Assembly: GCA_028275025.1 (NCBI GenBank)
Contig: JAQCNM010000103.1
Coordinates: forward strand, 1 to 34,557
DNA: 34,557 nt
DNA from: Halovenus sp.
GTDB taxonomy: Archaea; Halobacteriota; Halobacteria; Halobacteriales; Haloarculaceae
Reading direction: 5' to 3'
Part shown: in pieces, positions 1 to 8,445 of the stretch
How positions within the stretch are numbered: the first letter of the stretch is position 1
Layout: every line of letters begins with the position of its first letter
Translations under genes and position numbers: made by a program
The notes under the pieces: model-generated
The model's database searches: none
Seen by the model: the letters and a program-made list of their open reading frames with translations, nothing else
Told to the model about the DNA's origin: nothing

Positions 1-1182
1 GTCGAGCAGTTCGGGCTCGACTGGCCCGACGGGGAGTCGGGTGCCCGTCTCCGCTCGCTCGTCCAGGATTTCAAGCAACGGTATCTCCACGGGGCGTCGG
101 TCACCTACGACGAGGAGACGGCACTGGGGTACGCGGTGTACCACCTCGCGCCGACGTTCGCGGCGGTCCAGTACGTTCTCGCCGAGCTCGCGGCCGCGGG
201 TCGTCTCGACCGGCAGTTGCGCGTACTCGACGTCGGCGCGGGCGTGGGTGGACCGGCGCTGGGGCTCACCGACCTGGCCGACGAGGAGACACTCGTCGAC
301 TACCACGCCGTCGAGCCGAGTCCGGCCGCCGACGTGCTGGTGACGCTGCTCGGGGAAACCGGGCGAAACGTCCATCCGACCGTCCACCGGGAGCCCATCG
401 AGGGGTTCGAGCCGCCGGTCGAGGGGTTCGACCTCGTGCTGTTCGCGAACGTGCTCTCGGAGCTCGAGGAGCCGGCTCCGCAGGTCGAGCGGGCGGTGAC
501 CTGGCTCGACCCCGCGGGGTCGGTGGTGGCGATCGAACCGGCCGACCGGAACACGGCGATCGGACTCCGCGAGGTCGAGCGGACCGTCGAGGCGGAGACG
601 GCGGCGTCGGTGTACGAGCCGACTGTCCGGCTGTGGCCCCACGAACGACCCGCGAGCACGTCCTGGTCGTTTGTCCGCAGACCACGGCTCTCGGTGCCGG
701 CGGTCCAACAGCGTCTCGACGAGGGCGAGCGAACGGCTACGGAGCAGGCGGAGCTGGCAGACGAGACCGGCGAGAGCCACGGACGGCTACCCGGTGACGG
801 TGAGTTCGTCAACGTCGACGTGCAGTACGCCTACTCGGTGCTAGGGGTGGACGGCGAGCGGGCGGTGTCGTTCCGGCCGAGCCAGGAACGGGTGTCGAAA
901 CTCGCCACCAGCGAACGCCACGTCACCGAGCGGGTCGACGTCGCGGTGATAAAGCTGAGCCCGGACCTCTCGGCCGGCAACCCGGTGTTTCTCGTCGGCG
1001 ACGGGAGTCAGCAGGTCGACCACTTCGCCGTGCTGACCGAGCCCTCGGCGCTCAACCGCCCGCTACAGGAGGCGGCGTACGGTGACCTCCTGTACATCGA
1101 GAACACGCTCGTCCTCTGGAACGACGACGAGGCGGCGTACAACCTCGTCGTCGACGGGGAGACGGTCGTGGACCGGGCGTAG
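1..1182 (+). CDS. Rsm22-family methyltransferase-like protein (5' end outside window)
   Basis: The reading frame is open from base 1, and the GTG at 136 falls inside an already well-coded stretch, so the gene begins upstream of the window. It encodes a SAM-methyltransferase fold: the glycine-rich motif I (LDVGAGVGGPALGL) follows a helix of the type YHLAPTFAAVQYVLAEL, and further on comes an acidic motif followed by FDLVLFANVLSELEEP. This arrangement fits the Rsm22 family (mitochondrial small ribosomal subunit Rsm22 and archaeal relatives), which is linked to assembly of the small ribosomal subunit. A C-terminal part after about residue 240 of the visible frame holds a beta-rich segment typical of the archaeal members. 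Methyl-transfer activity and substrate are not shown by the sequence. The next gene is 71 bases downstream and has its own promoter. Confidence 0.75.
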   Translation, partial: VEQFGLDWPDGESGARLRSLVQDFKQRYLHGASVTYDEETALGYAVYHLAPTFAAVQYVLAELAAAGRLDRQLRVLDVGAGVGGPALGLTDLADEETLVDYHAVEPSPAADVLVTLLGETGRNVHPTVHREPIEGFEPPVEGFDLVLFANVLSELEEPAPQVERAVTWLDPAGSVVAIEPADRNTAIGLREVERTVEAETAASVYEPTVRLWPHERPASTSWSFVRRPRLSVPAVQQRLDEGERTATEQAELADETGESHGRLPGDGEFVNVDVQYAYSVLGVDGERAVSFRPSQERVSKLATSERHVTERVDVAVIKLSPDLSAGNPVFLVGDGSQQVDHFAVLTEPSALNRPLQEAAYGDLLYIENTLVLWNDDEAAYNLVVDGETVVDRA

Positions 1183-1223
1183 CGACCCGAGCCACCGCAG
1201 GGTTCGCGGAGACGAACGGTGGC

Positions 1224-1230
1224 GTTTATG
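1224..1230 (+). promoter_or_regulatory. TATA-like box for the PUA-protein gene
   Basis: GTTTATG lies about 27 bases before the ATG at 1254. That spacing predicts transcription starting at or next to the start codon, so the mRNA would be leaderless. Confidence 0.5.
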
Positions 1231-1253
1231 CGCTCGGCCCCCGAGATGCGCGT

Positions 1254-1745
1254 ATGGACGTCAAGTCGCGTCACCACCTGCGCTCGGACGCAGTCGCGGA
1301 GATCGAAACCGCGCTCGCGGCGAATCTCGGGGTCGACGTCGACGCCGACACCGTCGAGAACGTCGAGTTGACCGACGGCGAGTGGAACATCGTACTGGTC
1401 GACGGGGAGCCGCTCGTGCTGTACGTCGAGAGCGGAAACGGCCGCGAGCCGTTTCTCACCGTCAGAGGGGCAAACGAGTTCCCGCCCGACGACCACGTCG
1501 TGACGGTCGACCCGGGTGCCATCCAGTTCGTCTCGAACGGGGCCGACGTGATGCGGCCCGGTATCGTCGCGGCCGACACGAGTATCGACGAGGGCGACCT
1601 CGTGGTCGTGACCGAGAAGACCCACGGAAAGGCACTCGCGGTCGGGCAGGCACTCGTCGACGGCTCCGAGATGCTCGGCAACGAGGGCCGTGTCGTCGAG
1701 TCGATCCACCACGTCGGCGACGAGCTCTACGAGTTCGACATCTGA
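1254..1745 (+). CDS. PUA-domain RNA-binding protein (MCT-1/Tma20-like)
   Basis: The 163-residue product has a short N-terminal pre-PUA part and a C-terminal PUA domain (about residues 75-155). The domain shows the motifs VTVDPGAIQFVSNGADVMRPGI and then GDLVVVTEKTHGKALAVGQAL, the typical PUA strands around a conserved glycine and proline. The PUA domain binds structured RNA. Archaeal proteins of this layout are grouped with MCT-1/Tma20 translation factors, but the RNA target cannot be read from the sequence. The ATG at 1254 is preferred because a TATA-like box sits 27 bases upstream. The neighbouring Rsm22-like gene also concerns ribosomes, although the two appear to be transcribed separately. 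Confidence 0.8.
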   Translation: MDVKSRHHLRSDAVAEIETALAANLGVDVDADTVENVELTDGEWNIVLVDGEPLVLYVESGNGREPFLTVRGANEFPPDDHVVTVDPGAIQFVSNGADVMRPGIVAADTSIDEGDLVVVTEKTHGKALAVGQALVDGSEMLGNEGRVVESIHHVGDELYEFDI

Positions 1746-1843
1746 GCGTCGGTCACCCGGACAGTCGGGAGAGCCACACCGGGACGACGGTTCTCTGCCC
1801 TGTCACAGGGAGTCTGCCGGCGGGCCGACCGGGCCGTGACAAG

Positions 1844-1850
1844 TCTTTAG
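1844..1850 (+). promoter_or_regulatory. Candidate promoter of korA
   Basis: TCTTTAG at 1844-1850 could act as the TATA element, giving a start near 1873 and a leader of about 30 bases. This leader carries a strong Shine-Dalgarno sequence (GGAGGA, 1895-1900) 6 bases before the ATG, unlike the leaderless genes around it. Confidence 0.4.
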
Positions 1851-1906
1851 TCGTCCGGTAGCCTACATCTAGACACGTCGTACATACCAGATATGGAGGA
1901 AAAACC

Positions 1907-3787
1907 ATGATAGATTCGAGTCTGATGTGGCGGATCGCCGGCGGGTCGGGCGACGGTATCGATTCGACGAGCCAGAACTTCGCGAAGGCGCTGATGCGGG
2001 CAGGGTTGAACGTGTTCACCCACCGACATTACCCATCGCGGATACGTGGCGGTCACACGTACGTCGAGGTGCGGGCGGCCGACGAACCGGTCCAGTCTCG
2101 CGGTGACGGGTTCAACTTCCTGTTGTCGCTGGGTGATAGCTTCGCCCGGAACCCACAGGACGAGGCCTACTACGGCACCGAGCAGGTGAAACCGCTGGTC
2201 GAGCAGTTCGACGACCTCAACGAGGGAGGGGTTATCGTCTACGACAGCGGTCTCCTGGAGTCGGAGATGGTCGCGGAGACCGACCTCGAGGAGCGGGCCG
2301 CCGAGAACAACTGGCACGTCTACCCGATGAACCTCCGGGGGATCGCCCGTGACCACGGGCGCGAGGTCATGCGAAACACCGCCGGTGTCGGCGCGACGGC
2401 CGCACTGCTCGGGATGGACACGAGCTACTTCGAGTCGCTGATCCGCGAGGCGATGTCCGGGGAGATAATGGACGCGAACCTCGCCGTGCTCGAGGAGGCC
2501 TACGAGCGGGCGGCCGCGCTCGACACCGACCACGACCTGGAGGTCCCGACGGGCGAGCACGACAGCCAGCAGGCGATGCTGAGCGGGTCGAACGCGATCG
2601 CCTACGCCGCCCTCGACTCGGGCTGTCGGTTTATCTCGGGCTACCCGATGACGCCCTGGACCGACGTGTTCACCATCATGTCACAGAACCTGCCCCGGTT
2701 CGGCGGCATCGCCGAGCAGGTCGAAGACGAGATCGCGGCCGCGGCGCTCGCGATCGGTGCCGCACACACCGGGGTGAAGGCGATGTCCGGGTCGTCCGGT
2801 GGCGGGTTCGCACTGATGAGTGAGCCGCTCGGGCTCGCCGAGATGACCGAGACACCGATCGTACTGGTCGAGGCGATGCGTGCCGGCCCCTCGACGGGGA
2901 TGCCGACGAAGACCGAGCAGGGCGACCTCGAGCACGTGCTGTACACGAGTCAGGGTGACTCCTGTCGGCTCGTCGTCGCACCGGGCAACCTGCGGGAGGC
3001 CTACGACCAGACCCGGGACGTGTTCCGTCTCGCCTACGACTACCAGCTCCCCGGAATCGTGCTCTACGACCAGAAACTCGGCGGCGAGATGCGGTCGGTG
3101 TCGACGGAGTTCTTCGACCGCGAGCCGGCACCGGACCCCGGGTCGGTCATCAGCGAGGACGAACTCGCCGAGGCGGCCCACGACGCCGCCGGCAAGTACA
3201 TGCGCTACGACACGGACGGGACAGACGGTGTCGTACCGCGGTCGGTCCCCGGACAGGAGGGCGGTCGGTTTCTGGCGACGGGCAACGAGTCGATGGAGGT
3301 CGGCCACATCAGCGAGGACCCGGACAACCGGACGGCACAGATGGACCGCCGGCTGGAAAAGCTCGACGCCATCCGTGAGGAACTCGCCGAGGCGGACCAC
3401 CAGACACTGCACGGCCCGGCCGAGGCGACCCACGGTATCCTCACCTGGGGGAGCAACCAGGACACCGTCTTCGAAGCGGTCGACCGCCTGCGGGCAGACG
3501 GATACGACGTCCACGCGATGGGTGTCAGCGACCTCATGCCGTACCCCAAAGAGGCGGTCGCCGGGTTCCTGTCGGGTGTCGAGGAGTGTCTCGTCGTCGA
3601 GATGAACGCGACCGCACAGTTTCGCGGCCTCACCCAGAAGCAGCTCGGGCGCTTCGGGTCGACGATGTCCAGTCTCCTCAAGTACGACGGCGAAACGTTC
3701 GAACCCGGCGAGATAGTCGAAGGGTTCGAGTCGAACATCGACGGACAGGAACCCGCGGGTAACGTCAGACTCGCGACAGGTGACTAA
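1907..3787 (+). CDS. korA: 2-oxoacid:ferredoxin oxidoreductase, alpha (gamma-alpha fused) subunit
   Basis: The 626-residue protein joins a gamma domain at the N-terminus (about residues 1-190; GGSGDGIDSTSQNFAKAL followed by RIRGGHTYVEVR) to the pyrimidine-binding alpha domain (from about residue 215; GYPMTPWTDVFTIM, AMSGSSGGGFALMSE). A C-terminal transketolase-like domain follows (ILTWGSNQDTVFEAVDRL). With the beta subunit encoded next, it oxidatively decarboxylates a 2-oxoacid using thiamine diphosphate and passes electrons to ferredoxin. Haloarchaea use such enzymes in place of the NAD-linked dehydrogenase complexes. The length matches the two-subunit haloarchaeal type. The sequence resembles the 2-oxoglutarate enzyme (Kor) more than the pyruvate one (Por) from memory, but substrate choice is not proven. 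The start is fixed by the GGAGGA ribosome-binding site. Confidence 0.88.
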   Translation: MIDSSLMWRIAGGSGDGIDSTSQNFAKALMRAGLNVFTHRHYPSRIRGGHTYVEVRAADEPVQSRGDGFNFLLSLGDSFARNPQDEAYYGTEQVKPLVEQFDDLNEGGVIVYDSGLLESEMVAETDLEERAAENNWHVYPMNLRGIARDHGREVMRNTAGVGATAALLGMDTSYFESLIREAMSGEIMDANLAVLEEAYERAAALDTDHDLEVPTGEHDSQQAMLSGSNAIAYAALDSGCRFISGYPMTPWTDVFTIMSQNLPRFGGIAEQVEDEIAAAALAIGAAHTGVKAMSGSSGGGFALMSEPLGLAEMTETPIVLVEAMRAGPSTGMPTKTEQGDLEHVLYTSQGDSCRLVVAPGNLREAYDQTRDVFRLAYDYQLPGIVLYDQKLGGEMRSVSTEFFDREPAPDPGSVISEDELAEAAHDAAGKYMRYDTDGTDGVVPRSVPGQEGGRFLATGNESMEVGHISEDPDNRTAQMDRRLEKLDAIREELAEADHQTLHGPAEATHGILTWGSNQDTVFEAVDRLRADGYDVHAMGVSDLMPYPKEAVAGFLSGVEECLVVEMNATAQFRGLTQKQLGRFGSTMSSLLKYDGETFEPGEIVEGFESNIDGQEPAGNVRLATGD

Positions 3788-3882
3788 ACGAGCCACACTA
3801 GACCGATGAGAAAAACACAGACCACACGACCGGCCGTACAGCGATTCGACCACACAGAGAGCGGACACACCGGAGGAGAGCG

Positions 3883-4815
3883 ATGACGTCGTTCTCGGCG
3901 ATCGGAGCGGACCGCGAGGCGACAAAGGAGGAGTTCACGCCCGGTGTCGAGCCACAACCGACGTGGTGTCCGGGCTGTGGTGACTTTGCCGTGCTGAAGG
4001 CCCTGAAGGGGGCGATGCCCGACGTCGGGCGCACCCCCGAGGAGGTGTTGCTCGTGACCGGTATCGGCTGCTCGGGCAAGCTCTCTAGCTACTTCGAGAG
4101 CTACGGCTACCACTCGATTCACGGGCGCGCGCTCCCCGTCGCCCGGGCGGCCAAACTCGCGAACCCCGGCCTGGAGGTCGTCGCGGCCGGCGGTGACGGC
4201 GACGGCTACGGTATCGGCGGCAACCACTTCATGCACACCGCCCGGGAGAACCACGACATGACCTACATCGTGTTCAACAACGAGATATTCGGGCTGACAA
4301 AGGGCCAGACCTCGCCCACCAGCCCGAAGGGACACAAGTCAAAGACCCAGCCGTCGGGCAGCGCGAAGGCACCCGTCCGGCCGCTGTCACTCGCACTCGC
4401 GTCCGGTGCCTCCTACATCGCCCGGACGGCGGCGACCAACCCTCGACAGGCCCAGGAGATACTCGCCGAGGCGGTCGAACACGACGGGTTCGCACACATC
4501 GACTTTCTCACCCAGTGTCCCACCTGGAACAAGGACGCAAAGGAGTACGTTCCCTACACCGATATCCAGCAGGACGACGAGTTCGAGTTCGACATCTCGA
4601 ACCGAAAGGAGGCCGGCGAGGCGATGTACGAGGCCGAGACCCGCCTCGCCGAGGGTGAGGTGCTGACCGGACGGTTCTACGAGCGCGAGCGGCCCTCCTA
4701 CGGCGAGGAGAAACGCGCCACCGGTGAGATGCCCGACGACCCACTCGCCGAGCGGTACTTCGAGGACGGGGACTGGGGGCGAACCGCCGACAGCCTGCTC
4801 GATCGACACACCTGA
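3883..4815 (+). CDS. korB: 2-oxoacid:ferredoxin oxidoreductase, beta subunit
   Basis: The 310-residue beta subunit carries the thiamine-diphosphate and iron-sulphur functions. The WCPGCGDF, GIGCSGK and FLTQCPTW segments supply the cysteines expected to hold a [4Fe-4S] cluster, and GGDGDGYGIGGNHF with the later FNNEIFGLTKGQTSPTS forms the diphosphate/metal site. It follows korA after 95 bases. The ATG at 3883 has a good ribosome-binding site (GGAGGAG) a few bases upstream, so it can be translated independently within the same transcript. The C-terminal 60 residues are acidic and charged, as in haloarchaeal homologues. Both cluster and cofactor motifs are complete, so an active enzyme with KorA is expected. 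Confidence 0.88.
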   Translation: MTSFSAIGADREATKEEFTPGVEPQPTWCPGCGDFAVLKALKGAMPDVGRTPEEVLLVTGIGCSGKLSSYFESYGYHSIHGRALPVARAAKLANPGLEVVAAGGDGDGYGIGGNHFMHTARENHDMTYIVFNNEIFGLTKGQTSPTSPKGHKSKTQPSGSAKAPVRPLSLALASGASYIARTAATNPRQAQEILAEAVEHDGFAHIDFLTQCPTWNKDAKEYVPYTDIQQDDEFEFDISNRKEAGEAMYEAETRLAEGEVLTGRFYERERPSYGEEKRATGEMPDDPLAERYFEDGDWGRTADSLLDRHT

Positions 4816-4832
4816 CTGCGGGCGTCCGGAGG

Positions 4833-4840
4833 CCTTTTTT
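4833..4840 (+). promoter_or_regulatory. T-rich promoter box for the CYTH gene
   Basis: CCTTTTTT lies about 26 bases before the ATG at 4863 and shortly after the korB stop. The spacing fits a leaderless promoter. The T-run could equally help terminate korAB transcription. Confidence 0.45.
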
Positions 4841-4862
4841 CATCGGTGCTCCTGTGAGCGGT

Positions 4863-5489
4863 ATGTTCGAGGTGGAGCTGAAGCTCCGGGCAGCACACGG
4901 CCCGATCAGAGAGCGACTGGAAGCTATGGACGCACGAAACGTCGGGCGTGTCACGCAGGTCGACACCTACTACAACGCGCCGGACAGGGACTTTGCGACG
5001 ACTGACGAGGCACTCCGGCTGCGCGAGGAGAGTGACACCGGCGGGCAAAGCGCCGGCGAGCGTGCGAGTGAGGACAGTGGCGGGAGTGACACCGACGCGC
5101 CTGTCGGTGACGAAGGCGGCACGGACGAGCGGGTGCTGTTGACCTACAAGGGGTCACTGGTCGACGACAGTTCGAAGACGCGAACGGAGGCGGAGACGCG
5201 CGTGGTCGACGGTGACGCGGTCCGTAACATCCTCGCGGGGCTCGGGTACGACGCCGCCGCCACGGTCGAGAAGAGACGCGACCGGTACGTGGTGGCCGAC
5301 TGCCGGGTGACACTCGACCGGGTCTCGGGTATCGGCGAGTTCGTCGAGGTGGAGTACCACGAGCCGGTGGTCGAGGGCGATATCGACGGTGCTCGCGGGG
5401 CCGTGACCGACCTCGTGACGGCGCTCGGCCTCGACCCGGCGGCGAGCATCCAGACCTCGTATCTCGGGCTCCAGCTCGCGGCCGAGTAA
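4863..5489 (+). CDS. cyaB: CYTH-domain protein, CyaB/class IV adenylate cyclase-like
   Basis: The protein opens with the CYTH signature EVELKLR (an ExExK motif) and continues with VDTYYNAPDRDF, EALRLREES, VLLTYKGS and later VEKRRDRYV, DRVSGIGEFVEVEYHEP, which are the strands of a triphosphate tunnel. CYTH enzymes act on triphosphates, as class IV adenylyl cyclases or thiamine-/inorganic-triphosphatases; the substrate here is unknown. Between the second and third strands (about residues 57-90) is a Gly/Ser/Asp-rich acidic insertion that looks disordered. ATG 4863 is preferred over the GTG at 4854, since the conserved motif begins at residue 2 and the promoter spacing fits. The protein is 208 residues from that start. 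Confidence 0.8.
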   Translation: MFEVELKLRAAHGPIRERLEAMDARNVGRVTQVDTYYNAPDRDFATTDEALRLREESDTGGQSAGERASEDSGGSDTDAPVGDEGGTDERVLLTYKGSLVDDSSKTRTEAETRVVDGDAVRNILAGLGYDAAATVEKRRDRYVVADCRVTLDRVSGIGEFVEVEYHEPVVEGDIDGARGAVTDLVTALGLDPAASIQTSYLGLQLAAE

Positions 5490-5514
5490 CCGGGGGTGCG
5501 GTGTGACTCCGACA

Positions 5515-5530
5515 GACCGAGCTCTCGGTC
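5515..5530 (+). terminator. Hairpin downstream of the CYTH gene
   Basis: GACCGAG and CTCGGTC form a 7-bp stem with a 2-base gap (a longer loop is needed in practice) 26 bases after the CYTH stop codon. No T-run follows, so this is only a weak terminator or mRNA-end candidate in the 146-base gap before dacZ. Confidence 0.25.
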
Positions 5531-5605
5531 GGGCCAGCCCCCGCGGTCACGCCCGTCAGCGGTGTGGCAGACGGGCGGCAGACGGCTGACCGATAGGACG
5601 CAAGG

Positions 5606-5612
5606 CTTTTTT
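5606..5612 (+). promoter_or_regulatory. Promoter of dacZ
   Basis: CTTTTTT sits about 27 bases upstream of the ATG at 5636. It predicts a leaderless mRNA for dacZ and the overlapping channel gene. Confidence 0.5.
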
Positions 5613-5635
5613 CTGTTGTCTCGCTCTCGTAGGTA

Positions 5636-6448
5636 ATGAGCGGAACGCAGGCTGTTGCTGAGGAGTTCTTGGAAGGGGCAGATGCGGTGCTTGTTTTCAC
5701 CACAGACGGGTCGACGTACGGGCGGTTCGAGGGCGAGGACCGGCCGGTGGTCGTCGTCGCGACGGAGAACGCCGTCGGCGCCGACACGTTCGTCGCGCTC
5801 CCACTCGAGTTCGACTCGACGACGGACCGAGTCCGGTTTGGAATCGAGGGGGCACTCGACGACGGTATCGTGGGAGAGGGCGACGACGTCGTCGGGTTCA
5901 CCCAGACGTTCGACGAGAGCCGACTCGACACTATCGTCCGGGTCCGGGCCGACGAGTTCACCCGGACCGGCCTCTACGACCTGTTTGTCAACTCCCGGGC
6001 CGACGCGCAGGTTATCCGGGACGTGTTCGACGTGGTGATCGAACTCGGCAAGAAAGGACAGAAAGGCAAACCCGTCGGGGCGCTGTTCGTCGTCGGCGAC
6101 GCGGGTAAGGTGATGAACAAGTCCCGGCCGCTGTCGTACAACCCCTTCGAGAAGTCACACGTCGACGTCGGCGACCCGATCGTGAACGTCATGTTGAAGG
6201 AGTTCTCCCGGTTGGACGGCGCGTTTGTCATCTCTGATGGGGGCAAGATAGTCTCCGCGTACCGGTATCTCGAGCCGGGGGCTTCGGGTGTCGATATCCC
6301 GAAGGGGCTCGGCACCCGCCACATGGCCGGTGGTGCCATCACCCGGGACACGAACGCCGTCGCGATCGTCCTCTCGGAGAGCGACGGGATGGTCCGTGCG
6401 TTCAAAGCCGGTGAGTTGATACTCGAACTCGACCCGGAGGCGTACTGA
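5636..6448 (+). CDS. dacZ: Diadenylate cyclase DacZ (c-di-AMP synthase)
   Basis: The 270-residue protein ends in a DisA_N/DAC catalytic domain. The two diagnostic motifs are present: DGA at residues 194-196 (RLDGAFVISDGG) and RHM at 228-230 (GLGTRHMAGGAITRDTNAVA). The N-terminal part (residues 1-130) is the archaeal DacZ-specific regulatory region, followed by GKKGQKGKPVGALFVVGD. The enzyme condenses two ATP into cyclic di-AMP; in Haloferax volcanii DacZ is essential and c-di-AMP level is linked to salt and osmotic balance (established for that species). The stop codon overlaps the start of an MscS-like channel gene (TGATG), so the two genes are probably translationally coupled. A leaderless promoter precedes the ATG. 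Confidence 0.9.
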   Translation: MSGTQAVAEEFLEGADAVLVFTTDGSTYGRFEGEDRPVVVVATENAVGADTFVALPLEFDSTTDRVRFGIEGALDDGIVGEGDDVVGFTQTFDESRLDTIVRVRADEFTRTGLYDLFVNSRADAQVIRDVFDVVIELGKKGQKGKPVGALFVVGDAGKVMNKSRPLSYNPFEKSHVDVGDPIVNVMLKEFSRLDGAFVISDGGKIVSAYRYLEPGASGVDIPKGLGTRHMAGGAITRDTNAVAIVLSESDGMVRAFKAGELILELDPEAY

Positions 6449-7233
6449 TGGTCAACGCGCTCGAGGAGATCGGGGACGCCATCTCCGACGAGTTCGCGAT
6501 CTCACTCGCGGTTTCTGCGCTGGTGTTGGGTCTGTTCGTGTCGTATCTCATCTGGCGCGTGACACACCGTCTGTTCGAGTGGACTGGCCTCGACAGCACC
6601 GTCGAGGGAACCACCTTCGAACGGGCCGCCGGCCGCTTTGGCACCTCGACAGCCGGTGTCGTCGGACTGTTGTTCGCGGTATCGGCGTACGCTGTTATCC
6701 TGCTGTTCGCGCTCAATCTCGTTCGTGTGGCCGAGGCGTCGGGGTTCTGGTCCGGTGTGGCGAGGCTGATGCCACAGTTGGTCGTGGCGATTGTCGCGAT
6801 AATCGTCGGTGTGATTCTGGGTGATAAGTCTCGCCTCGTCGTGCAGGAACGGCTCCGGTCGGTCAAGCTACCGGAGGCCGCTGTTATCCCGGAGCTAGTA
6901 AAGTACAGCATCTACTACATCGCGGCGCTGGTCGCGCTCGCACAGGTCGGCGTCGCCACGACGGCACTGCTCGTGTTGCTCGCCGCCTACGCGTTCGGGG
7001 TGGTGGTGCTCGCGGCAGTCGCCTTCCAGGACCTGCTCGCCGCCGGGGCGGCGGGTGTCTACCTCCTGTTGAACGAGCCCTACAGCATCGGTGACGAGGT
7101 TCGTATCGACGACCGACACGGCATCGTCCAGGAGATGACGATGTTCGCCACCCACATCGAGGACAACGGCGAGGAGTACATCGTCCCCAACCAGCAGGTC
7201 CTCCGGTCCGGTGTCGTCCGCGTGCGGAACTGA
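6448..7233 (+). CDS. MscS-like small mechanosensitive channel
   Basis: The 261-residue membrane protein has about four predicted membrane spans: residues 15-35, 68-95, 107-127 and the long 148-200 stretch that includes the pore-lining helix rich in Ala and Gly. An MscS beta domain follows (LLNEPYSIGDEVRIDDRHGI, ATHIEDNGEEYIVPNQQV). The chain ends after this domain, so the C-terminal alpha/beta cage of E. coli MscS is absent; this short form is common in haloarchaea. It begins on the last base of the dacZ stop codon. Coupling with a c-di-AMP synthase suggests a shared role in turgor or ion control; that is inference. Hypo-osmotic gating is a family property, not shown here. Confidence 0.8.
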   Translation: MVNALEEIGDAISDEFAISLAVSALVLGLFVSYLIWRVTHRLFEWTGLDSTVEGTTFERAAGRFGTSTAGVVGLLFAVSAYAVILLFALNLVRVAEASGFWSGVARLMPQLVVAIVAIIVGVILGDKSRLVVQERLRSVKLPEAAVIPELVKYSIYYIAALVALAQVGVATTALLVLLAAYAFGVVVLAAVAFQDLLAAGAAGVYLLLNEPYSIGDEVRIDDRHGIVQEMTMFATHIEDNGEEYIVPNQQVLRSGVVRVRN

Positions 7234-7259
7234 GAGAAGGCGACACGACTGACGCGGGG

Positions 7260-7267
7260 CTTTTTAT
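7260..7267 (+). promoter_or_regulatory. TATA box for the 65-residue protein gene
   Basis: CTTTTTAT lies about 26 bases before the ATG at 7290, the spacing of a leaderless haloarchaeal promoter. Confidence 0.55.
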
Positions 7268-7289
7268 CTGCCAGTTCCCTACCGGTGGT

Positions 7290-7487
7290 ATGACCCTCCT
7301 GTCGTTCGACGAGCAGGGAATCGACGTGGTGTACGAGGGGACCGAGTTTCGCCTGGAGAAGTCACTGGTCGAGGAGGCCATCGGAAAGGCGTACCCGGAC
7401 GTGACCGACCACGAGGTGCTCAAGATGGTCGAGGAGGACCCGCCGTTGTCCGGCGAGCCACAGCGTATCGACGATATCCTCGGCTGA
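7290..7487 (+). CDS. Small conserved haloarchaeal protein (DUF5800-like)
   Basis: The product has 65 residues, is acidic and has no membrane segment. It begins MTLLSFDEQGIDVVYEGTEF and ends with EPQRIDDILG. From memory it resembles a haloarchaeal family of unknown function (DUF5800), but I could not check this. It has its own TATA box and good codon use, which supports a real gene. It converges with mch, whose stop codon is only 4 bases away. Confidence 0.7.
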   Translation: MTLLSFDEQGIDVVYEGTEFRLEKSLVEEAIGKAYPDVTDHEVLKMVEEDPPLSGEPQRIDDILG

Positions 7488-7490
7488 CAG

Positions 7491-8423
7491 CTACAGCCCG
7501 AAACTCGTCGCGAGCAGTTCCTCGTCGGTGTCGCCGACGACGTGGGTGTCCCCACCGACGACGTCGACCGTGACCTGTGCCGGGCCGAAAAGCGCCGGCG
7601 AGAGCGCGTCGTACTGTCGGTCGACCTGGTCGAAGATATCCGCGAAGGGGACTCCGTACTCGGCCGGTGCCGTCGAGACGAGTTCGTCGAACCGGTCGAA
7701 CGGCTGGTCGACCGTGAGATGCACCCGACCGCCGTACGCGAGAGCGTCGTTCGTGAGTGCCAGCGCGCCCGGTTCGTCACCCGCAACTGGTGGAACCGGG
7801 GCAGACCCCGTGACCGAGAGCACGTTTAGCGGGTCGTAACCGAGTTCCGACAGCCGGAACGTCGCGAGTTCGGCCGCCCGCGAGGCGGCAACGACACTCC
7901 CGGTGACACTGGCAGTCGCGTACGACGGCAGGAACACACCGCTCTCGGGGACACCCGCCCGTTCGGCGACCTGTCTGACGACCTGCTCGTCCGGGAGTCG
8001 GTCGGTCTCCAGTGCCAGCACGGCAAAGTCGAAGTCGTCGCGGTAGTTGATGCGCTCGAAGATGGCCTCCTCTGCCACCAGTGCGCGGGCGGGACCGCTG
8101 CCGAGCGCCTCGAACCCGCCGGCGCTGACCTCCCAGCCGGCCTTGCCGGCACACAGCAACGCGAGCGCCGGCTGGTCGGTCGAACACTCGACGTGGGTCC
8201 GTGGTGTGCCCGCGACCGTACGGAGCTGCGTCCCCAGCGTCGCCAGCCCACCGGTCTGTATCTCCGCGAGCAGCAGTCCGGGCTCGATACCCCCCGGCAT
8301 GTCGACACCGAAGTCGAGCACCGCCGCGTCACCCGACAGGGAGTGGACCTCGATGGCGAGTTCGTCGGCGAAGTCGATGGCCTCGTCGACCAGTTCGGTG
8401 GCCATCCGGTTGAGACTCTCCAT
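7491..8423 (-). CDS. mch: Methenyltetrahydromethanopterin cyclohydrolase
   Basis: The 310-residue protein matches the Mch family along its whole length: MESLNRMATELVDEAIDFAD at the start, then GGIEPGLLLAEIQTGGLATL, ACTDQPAL-type segment (here STDQPALALLCAGKAGW), GSGPARAL, INYRDDFDFAVLALE and the end GDTHVVGDTDEELL. The enzyme interconverts 5,10-methenyl- and 5-formyl-tetrahydropterin. In haloarchaea, which are not methanogens, it serves C1 transfer on folate-type carriers (established for the group in outline). An in-frame extension to 8579 is open but runs into the left end of the transposon. ATG 8423 is chosen because family similarity begins there, the length is normal, and a TATA-like box (8446-8451) lies 25 bases upstream. 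Confidence 0.92.
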   Translation of the reverse strand: MESLNRMATELVDEAIDFADELAIEVHSLSGDAAVLDFGVDMPGGIEPGLLLAEIQTGGLATLGTQLRTVAGTPRTHVECSTDQPALALLCAGKAGWEVSAGGFEALGSGPARALVAEEAIFERINYRDDFDFAVLALETDRLPDEQVVRQVAERAGVPESGVFLPSYATASVTGSVVAASRAAELATFRLSELGYDPLNVLSVTGSAPVPPVAGDEPGALALTNDALAYGGRVHLTVDQPFDRFDELVSTAPAEYGVPFADIFDQVDRQYDALSPALFGPAQVTVDVVGGDTHVVGDTDEELLATSFGL

Positions 8424-8445
8424 ACCCCACTGTCCGGCTGCCGCG

